A stretch of 64,000 nucleotides of DNA from Akebia trifoliata. Lineage: Eukaryota; Streptophyta; Magnoliopsida; Ranunculales; Lardizabalaceae. The position numbers were made by a program, and so were the translations under genes. The stretch covers positions 12,702,187 to 12,766,186 of the forward strand of contig CM030715.1 of NCBI GenBank assembly GCA_017979445.1, written 5' to 3'. Shown piece after piece: positions 57,666 to 64,000 of this stretch; positions within the stretch are counted from its first letter, which is position 1, and every line of letters starts with the position of its first letter. Below the pieces are notes generated by a model that was not told the DNA's origin, ran no database searches, and was given only the letters and a program-made list of their open reading frames with translations.

Positions 57666-57998
57666 TTGAAGATAGCGATGATGATGATATCAATTAGGTT
57701 AGAGATGATGTCCTGGTGGTTACTATCGATGCACCTCCTCCTTGCTACATAAGCCACCTCTTCATCCAATTGATATTGTTAATGATGCAAATGATTCTGA
57801 TTTTGAAAATTACTAAGTTAGAGCTCATATTTTGCAATGAATTATTTGATTTAAGTGTTTATTGGCATGTCAATATCATTGTTTAAATAATTATTTACTA
57901 TTTAAATTTGTAATAAATATTTAATTAATTTTCATTTTGATTTCATATTTGTGTTTTAACATTATTTGTAAATGTAGATAAACCCACTCCAACATAAG

Positions 57999-59406
57999 GT
58001 TATTGAAGTATCTTCAAGAGCTACCCCCAAGAGAAAGAGGGGCCCCACACGATACATTAACATATTTAATATCAAACATAATCGAAGATCGGAAGTACAT
58101 TTTAACAAGGTTGGACAATCTTATGGTAAACATGCTCAAAATTTATCTAGTTTTTGTGGTGTCTTGGCCAGAAACCCACATCTATTCAAATTAGATGTCC
58201 CATCATGGAAGATAATTGATAAAGATTCCAAAAAATGAGTATGGCAGATCATTTTCGTATATTAGATATCTTTAATATATTTATGTAGGTTTTTTTATCG
58301 ATGTACTTTTCTGAATTTTTTATAATAGTGTTACATATTTCTTAGGTTTTTAGGATAAATTTGTCATCGGTTCGTAGCATCATAAGCACATAATGAAAAA
58401 ATCAATAAGTTATGAAAAGACTATAAGCACAGACTGAAGGTTCGTATTTATAATGTATTTAATAATGATAGAACTTGAGTTCAAAAATGTCTAGACGATA
58501 TTCCTCTTGAGCAGTGGGTCACACTGATTGATTTTTGAAATTCTGAATTGGGTCAGGTATATTTTATGTAAAAGAACTTAGTTTGTTAACATTATATGTT
58601 GAGTTATTAATTAATTAATTGATCTTAATGTAGCATCAGAGTATTACTAATCGAAAAAATCGTTCCCACCAGACGATGTTTTATACATTTGGTTCGAAGA
58701 GTTTCTCACATATACTTCTTGAAGAGGTATATCAATCTTATTAATATTCCATTAATTATAAATATAACCATTATTATGTTTGATATATCAATTACATATG
58801 TAACTATACTAATCACTATTCTGTTATTTTCTAATATGTGAATAGGAAGAGCAAAGTCCAACAAATAGTCTACTTAGCCAAGTAGAATTATTTATTAAGA
58901 CCCACACTAATGATGATAACATGCCAACAGATGATGTTGCTGCTAAAAAAATTGTAAGTGCAATTACGTTAGTGAAAAATGTCAATTATGTACTATAATT
59001 AATCATTGTCAATAATTGTTGATTAAATTAATTAAATTCATAAATATTTTTGTAGGATGAGATGAAAGAACTCATTAAAGATTTACCACCCGACTCCTAA
59101 GATATCATCGAACAGAATGACATATTTTCAAAGGTTATGGGGCCTGAGAAACCTAGCCGTGTTTGTGAGTATGGCTTGGGTCCGATTCCAACATCATTAT
59201 TTGGATCATCTTCTAGCCAAGGCTCTTCCTCATCCACAGAGACCAATAAGCTTATCACTTTGAAAGATAAAATGAAAACTTTAGAAAATCAACTAATTGA
59301 AATGGAGAAATAAAGAAAAGCTGATAAGGTTGAGGCTGTGCAACAAAGAAAATCTGATAGAGAGGCACATGAGGAGTTCAAACATTTTTTTATGGGAATG
59401 GAATGA
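57999..59406 (+). pseudogene. CACTA-2 second gene, Ptta/En-Spm transposase-like
   Basis: Opens VIEVSSRATPRKRGPTRYI and continues with GVLARNPHLFKLDVPSW, the conserved start of the plant Ptta/En-Spm family. Further exons show LEQWVTLIDF, NRKNRSHQTMFYTFGSKSF, then FSKVMGPEKPSRVCEYGLG and a coiled-coil-like end (LKDKMKTLENQLIEMEK). Intron-like AT-rich gaps separate them. In-frame stops at about 58237 and 59311 show decay. The family is thought to bind subterminal repeats of the element, like TNPA. Confidence 0.78.
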
Positions 59407-61084
59407 TTAATAAGTATTTATTCTTATTGTTTAAGTTTTATAATAAAGTAACATAATATAATTCATAATATATTTTTTTATAGTTCGAAAATTTATACTC
59501 GGTTCTACTTGACTCTTTTACTCAGCCTTCGGACGCTGATTGATTTATTGTAACTTTTAAGAGTTACTCTTTCTTTTAATGACTTTAGTAAATTACTTTA
59601 TTTTAAATACTAAGTAACATCGATAACTTCTGGGATTTTTTTAACTATTTCAACATAGGTAAGAATTATTTTTTGCACCCATATCATACTCTTTATTTTG
59701 AAATGTGTAAGCTACACATATACTAATATGTTGGTGTCAATCTTCATACAATTTTTCTAACTCATACCATATTTTTTGCTTATTAGTATCTCATATTTTT
59801 TTTATTATTAATATCACATATCTCATATTTTATGTTTCTTACTATATCTTTTTTTACTCGTTACTAACTTATATTTTTTGCTTATTAGGTAAATTTTGTT
59901 TAACTTCATCAATGTCAAATTAAACATTTTACATTGCCGGTCCCAAGCTCGGATAAAGGAAAAGGGAAAAGGATGAAGCAAGGAGTAGTTCGATTATTAA
60001 AACAATGATGTTTTAGTAGCTTTACTATATAATATGAAATAAGTATACTTATTACTAACTGCCTATTTATTTTTATTTTTTTTCTTGGTGAGGAGTTTGA
60101 GAAAAAGTTGACGAGAATGTTGACTTGCATGGAACACTATCGTAGCTGTAGTTGTCGTAAAAGCTTTTGTTGGAAAGGTAATATTTACACATGTGTCCAT
60201 CTCATTGTTTTAATTAAAGTAGTTATTAAATTGGTATGATTGCTTGGTGTCACACGTGATACTATAATATGTAATATAGTTACCACACCTTATTTATAAG
60301 ATATAGACCTCCTCAATATTGTTTATTTATGTTCTGCATTTCATGACGGAATCATAGCACCTTTGAACTTTTCGTTGTAATTTTGGTGCTCTTTTGTAGA
60401 TGAAGGGTTGGGTTGAGAGGATAAGCTTATGGCTAGAACCCCATCTTTTGTAGCTAAAGGGTTGTCTCGATACTTTTATGTTTCTATTACTTGGGCTAAC
60501 TTTTACTAATATTTTTTTCTTTTTTTGCATAGCTTCTTTGCTTCTTAGTATGAGTGATGATAGGATTGACAAGACCACCACAAATAACTCAAAGTTTGAG
60601 GGAGATCCGTAAGACTTAGTTTTGATCTAGATTGGTTTGATATTGTGATCAGGCATTGGAGTATTGAACTTTCTAGTATTAGGCAAAGTAAATTACCTAT
60701 GATAAGTAGGTTTTAACTTGAAAACAAAGCTTTAATTTGAGTCATTAGGATTCTTCAAAATGCATTAGTAATCTGGTCTATTTTAGAAAATAAAAATCTG
60801 ATGAAACACTAGTAGAGAAGAACATAGTGGGAATGATTTAGGTAAATGAGATCAAAATAGAAATTCAAATGTGGGTTTTTTTGTTGAAAATCCCAATTTA
60901 TAATTAGGATTCTGCTCATGAAGGTAAAACTATACTAAAGAGTGTAAGTGAGTGGGAAAAGATGAAAAAAGTGTAAGTGAGTAAAATTATACCAAAATGA
61001 AAATCCATTCTTATATTTTATTCTTTACATTTCCTTCTCATATAGAAATCTCTTCCCTCCATTGTAAAAGTTAGTTTTTCTAAT
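59407..61084. other. AT-rich stretch, probably the 3' side of CACTA-2
   Basis: No coding motif. I looked for a terminal tagtg-type end and found no convincing one (cactagtagag at about 60809 lacks an inverted partner). Confidence 0.4.
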
Positions 61085-61141
61085 AAAGTTTGTGTATATA
61101 TATATATATATTATATATATATATATATAATATATATATAT
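61085..61141. repeat. TA microsatellite
   Basis: About 55 bp of TA repeats with two interruptions, directly followed by tcgggtcgggttcaacaacc. Confidence 0.9.
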
Positions 61142-61191
61142 CGGGTCGGGTTCAACAACCAAAATTTTGAGTTATATGGGCTAAAAGTTTC

Positions 61192-61257
61192 AGAATGGGC
61201 TGAGGATGATTTCTACAGTGAGGAGATCATCCTCACAAAAAATCAGCCCATTCCAAA
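61192..61257. repeat. Inverted repeat next to the TA tract
   Basis: GAATGGGCTGA at 61193-61203 pairs with TCAGCCCATTC near 61243-61253; within it, GAGGATGAT pairs with ATCATCCTC. Insertion-like sequence next to a TA tract, possibly a small MITE. Confidence 0.55.
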
Positions 61258-61789
61258 ACATCTAACCCCATCAAAAGTGGTTTATAAACTAATGGTAAAA
61301 ACTGACAGTCCATAATACTTCAACTTTTCCACAAGTCATTAAAACACCCTCTTAATTACCATAATTATCTTTCATTTAATGAAGTTTTTGTGCATGGAGT
61401 TTAACTTCCAAGTTAGAAATACTACAATCTCATATATTTAGATCATGCTAACTACTCACACTCTCAAAGAAGGGATTCACTTCAGCATTAACATGGTTAA
61501 ACTCATTGTCTCCCTTTTATATGCAAATTTCAACTTTGTTCTTTTTTCTTTATTATTCGTCGATATAAATTAGAAGGCATAAATAACATAACTCCATCAG
61601 AACTCATAAAAGATTATAATTGATCATGTAAAACAAAATCTTTCCTACATTTACTTGTATGTGATTTATAGATGTAACTCTATATTTCCTATTAAACTCC
61701 AATTCTATGCATAATAATGTTGCTCTTTCATGATCAGAAGTTTATCTCTTTATATGGTTTCTATAGGATAAAAAGATGGTTGGCCTTGA

Positions 61790-62215
61790 AGCAGTTAGAA
61801 GGTGTGATTGAAATTTTAATCAACGAAACTTGATTTTTTAAATCGCCAAGTGCATCAAAATCAATTAATTAACCCACACATTTTTAATCAATGAAATTCG
61901 ATTAATATCAACAATAAATGAATTGATTACAGAGTGAGTGAGTCAATCTGATAATGTAAATCATCAATGGGTTGATCCATTAATATCACAAAATTAATGA
62001 GTCAATCCGATAATATTAACAATCAATGAGTCGGCTCTCTAATTTTGTATAAAAATTAACATGATCGATTTATCAACATAAAAAATTGATGAATCGATCT
62101 ACAAATACTTCAAAAACTCAAATATTGCTATTAATGCCACGTATACTAAAAATCGACGAATCCATTCAGATGCATAAAAAAACAAAATCAATGAATAAAA
62201 TAAAAAATTACCTTC
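61790..62215. repeat. Degenerate repeats of about 40-50 bp
   Basis: Recurring aatcaatgagtc and gataatat motifs, e.g. 61910-62110. Unit boundaries are blurred. Confidence 0.45.
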
Positions 62216-62459
62216 ACCGAATAATTTTGGATGCTTGAAAAATGATCTCGAAATAACGTGTGGATAGTTGTTGTGCCAACTACTACGGTTAATGATTATA
62301 ATGAATTGATTGTTGTGGTGTAGATCCTTTAAGGTTCACTCAATGGTAGCTTGCGAGAAATCTAGATAGAGAAGATGGTGTGGTTACTGCGATAAAGGTG
62401 TTAACGTGACGAAGTGATGAAGATGGTGGTTACTGTGATGGGATTTAATGGTGTGCTAA

Positions 62460-63330
62460 AGTGATGAAAGTGTGGCTGATGGGAGTATTAGTGGAGCAAT
62501 GTGGGCTGTTAGCAGAATTGCAAGAAGAGTTAAAAACGATGTAGAAGAAGAAGATGTGGGAGAGAGAACCTCTCTTTCTCTTTTCTTTCTTTTTCTTTAT
62601 TTCATTTATTATTTTCTTGTTGAAATAACAAAAAAAAGTAATATAATGAGAAGTGATGGGCTATTTGATATTGCAATGGAGATGAAAAAAAATTATAACA
62701 GCTATGAGGGAGATGAAAATGGAAAGAGACTAATCTCTAGCAATGATGGTTGCTAGGTTTTTATGGAGAAAAGAAGGAGTGGTGCTGCTGTCATTTTTAA
62801 TGGTGAAGAGAGAGAGAAGTTGAGAATGTTAATGGAGAAGAAGGTGTGGCTAGTTTTTTTTTCAAGGAGGAAGAAGAAGGTTGTAGGTTTAATGGTGGAA
62901 GAAGAAGGTTGCAATTTTTTTTAAAGGGTAGTCAAAAACATTTTTTGGAGTTGCTGGTTTTAATGGAATTTTTTTTTTAGGACAGCGAAGAAGACGTTAA
63001 TAGAGGTGAGGCTGTGGCTATTTTTTTTTTTTGTGGTGAAGGGAGAGGGAGAGAGAACGTTAATGGAGAACTTGGAAAAAGAAGATAGAGTTGCTATTTT
63101 TTTTTTCAATGAAGCTTGGGCTATGCAGATTTTTTTATGTATGAAAGGTAACTAAATCAAAAGACCTTTCCCTAATGGTGGCCTCCTTACTATTTTATGA
63201 TGGTCTTCCAGATAAAACATGAGAGAGGAAAGAGATTAGAGAGTGGGGCGGTTATGGAAAAGAGGTTGGAGACATTTGGAGAAGAAGATGGGGAAGTTGG
63301 AGACGTTGAGGAGAAAAGGAATGCCCACGT
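62460..63330. repeat. Degenerate repeats rich in GAAGAAG and T-runs
   Basis: Segments of the form gttaatggagaagaaggtgtggct followed by 8-10 T recur at about 62830, 62995 and 63060. The 94-codon frame at 62472 is not recognisable. Confidence 0.5.
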
Positions 63331-63419
63331 TTTATTTTTTCTTCTTTGATTTTTATTTTTTTTATTTTTTATTTTAAAAAAATGGGGGGTGGAGATCCCA
63401 CGTTACTCGTACTATAGTC

Positions 63420-64000
63420 ATCCCTCACTAACGAGTCTTGATTGGTTGATAATTTGATTCCAATTGATTGATTTTGATTAAAATATTTTATTTGACTTTG
63501 AATTTTAATTTTGATTTAAATTTCAATTTCGATTGTTCGATTAAAATTTAATTTGAATTTTGATTGGTTGATCGATTTGATTTTAATTTTATTTTTACAT
63601 TTTAATCGGTTGAGTGATTTTTAATTTCAGTTTTAATTGATCAATTACTTTTGATTTTAATTTTGATGAAATTTTAATCAGTCAAGTCATTTTTATTTTT
63701 TTATTTTCATTGGATTTTGATTTTTAACTTCTTGATTTTTAATTTGGATTTGATTCTTATTAGATTTTCAATTTGATTTTTTATTTGAATTTGATTTGAA
63801 TTTTAAATTGATTTCTTAGTTAAAATTTCGATTTGAATTTTATTTTCCTAGGGATTAGGATCTCTATGTTAGAGTTGGATATTGAGCGGTATTTTAGTCA
63901 TTTTTATGATTTTTCCTAAATTTTTTTATTTTCGTCGATATGAGTCTCGGTAGACTCGAAATCACATTCTAAGTGCAATGGAGGTACTTTCGAGATTTTT
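63420..64000. other. Low-complexity AT-rich tail
   Basis: Built from gattttaatttgattgg-like words up to about 63840. The last 150 bases (ggtattttagtcatttttatg) faintly recall the E-family LTR but are too short to call. Confidence 0.4.

Larger units (their letters stand above)
54207..59406 (+). mobile_element. CACTA-2 (En/Spm-type), coding region
   Basis: Two genes in the usual order on the plus strand: a TNP2-type transposase with DUF4218 and DUF4216 regions, then a Ptta/En-Spm-type gene. Both are broken by stops. Neither CACTA terminus could be located, so the limits given are those of recognisable coding sequence only. Confidence 0.8.

Noticed and set aside
60805..60830. cactagtagagaagaac as a CACTA terminus for CACTA-2
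   Set aside because: Orientation is wrong for a right end and no inverted partner was found on the left.
63840..64000. Start of another E-family LTR at the right edge
   Set aside because: Similarity is limited to common AT-rich words such as tattttagtcattttt.

Overview
The window is nuclear DNA from a flowering plant, most likely a eudicot. It is AT-rich, has no operons or ribosome binding sites, and consists almost entirely of plant transposable elements: Ty3/gypsy retrotransposons of the Tat/Ogre and chromovirus types, CACTA (En/Spm) elements, a PIF/Harbinger-like element and a possible Helitron end. I found no intact host gene, tRNA, rRNA or CRISPR. Species cannot be named from the sequence.

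Layout. 1-14594 is the 5' part of a large minus-strand Tat/Ogre-like element (E1): 5' LTR 12889-14594, PBS, ~3 kb leader, a broken extra ORF1 (8598-9794), then gag and protease running off the left edge. A chromovirus of 5.8 kb (2398-8235, 5-bp duplication CAAAG) sits inside E1 gag. E1 and a second element of the same family (E2, plus strand, 15027-27426, duplication CTTTG) are both inserted in one older LTR, X' (pieces at 14595-15026 and 27427-27850). E2 itself holds a PIF/Harbinger-like insertion (22728-25338, TTA duplication). 28552-33840 is a two-copy 284-bp tandem repeat split by a CACTA element (CACTA-1, 28888-33551, CTA duplication), whose transposase gene is itself split by a solo LTR (X, 29201-31322, CGTCC duplication) related to X'. 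37878-49709 is a third family member, E3 (ATGTA duplication). 54207-59406 carries the two decayed genes of a second CACTA element. The remainder is degenerate AT-rich sequence and simple repeats.

How the parts relate. E1 keeps ORF1 and gag/protease. E2 and E3 have lost ORF1, most of gag, protease, RT and RNase H, but keep LTRs, leader, the C-terminal half of integrase and a long 3' region. They share the same deletion junction and the same nonsense codon, so they come from one non-autonomous sublineage that presumably moved on enzymes of E1-like relatives. Parts kept by the sublineage (a leader block with twin palindromes, U3 W-box clusters, an LTR hairpin, and an array of covarying hairpins after pol) are candidates for cis-acting signals. 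The 3' region also holds tandem arrays that differ completely between E2 (about 50-bp units) and E3 (33-bp units). The E3 leader carries fragments resembling two host genes, a CIPK-type kinase and a DUF1645-like protein.
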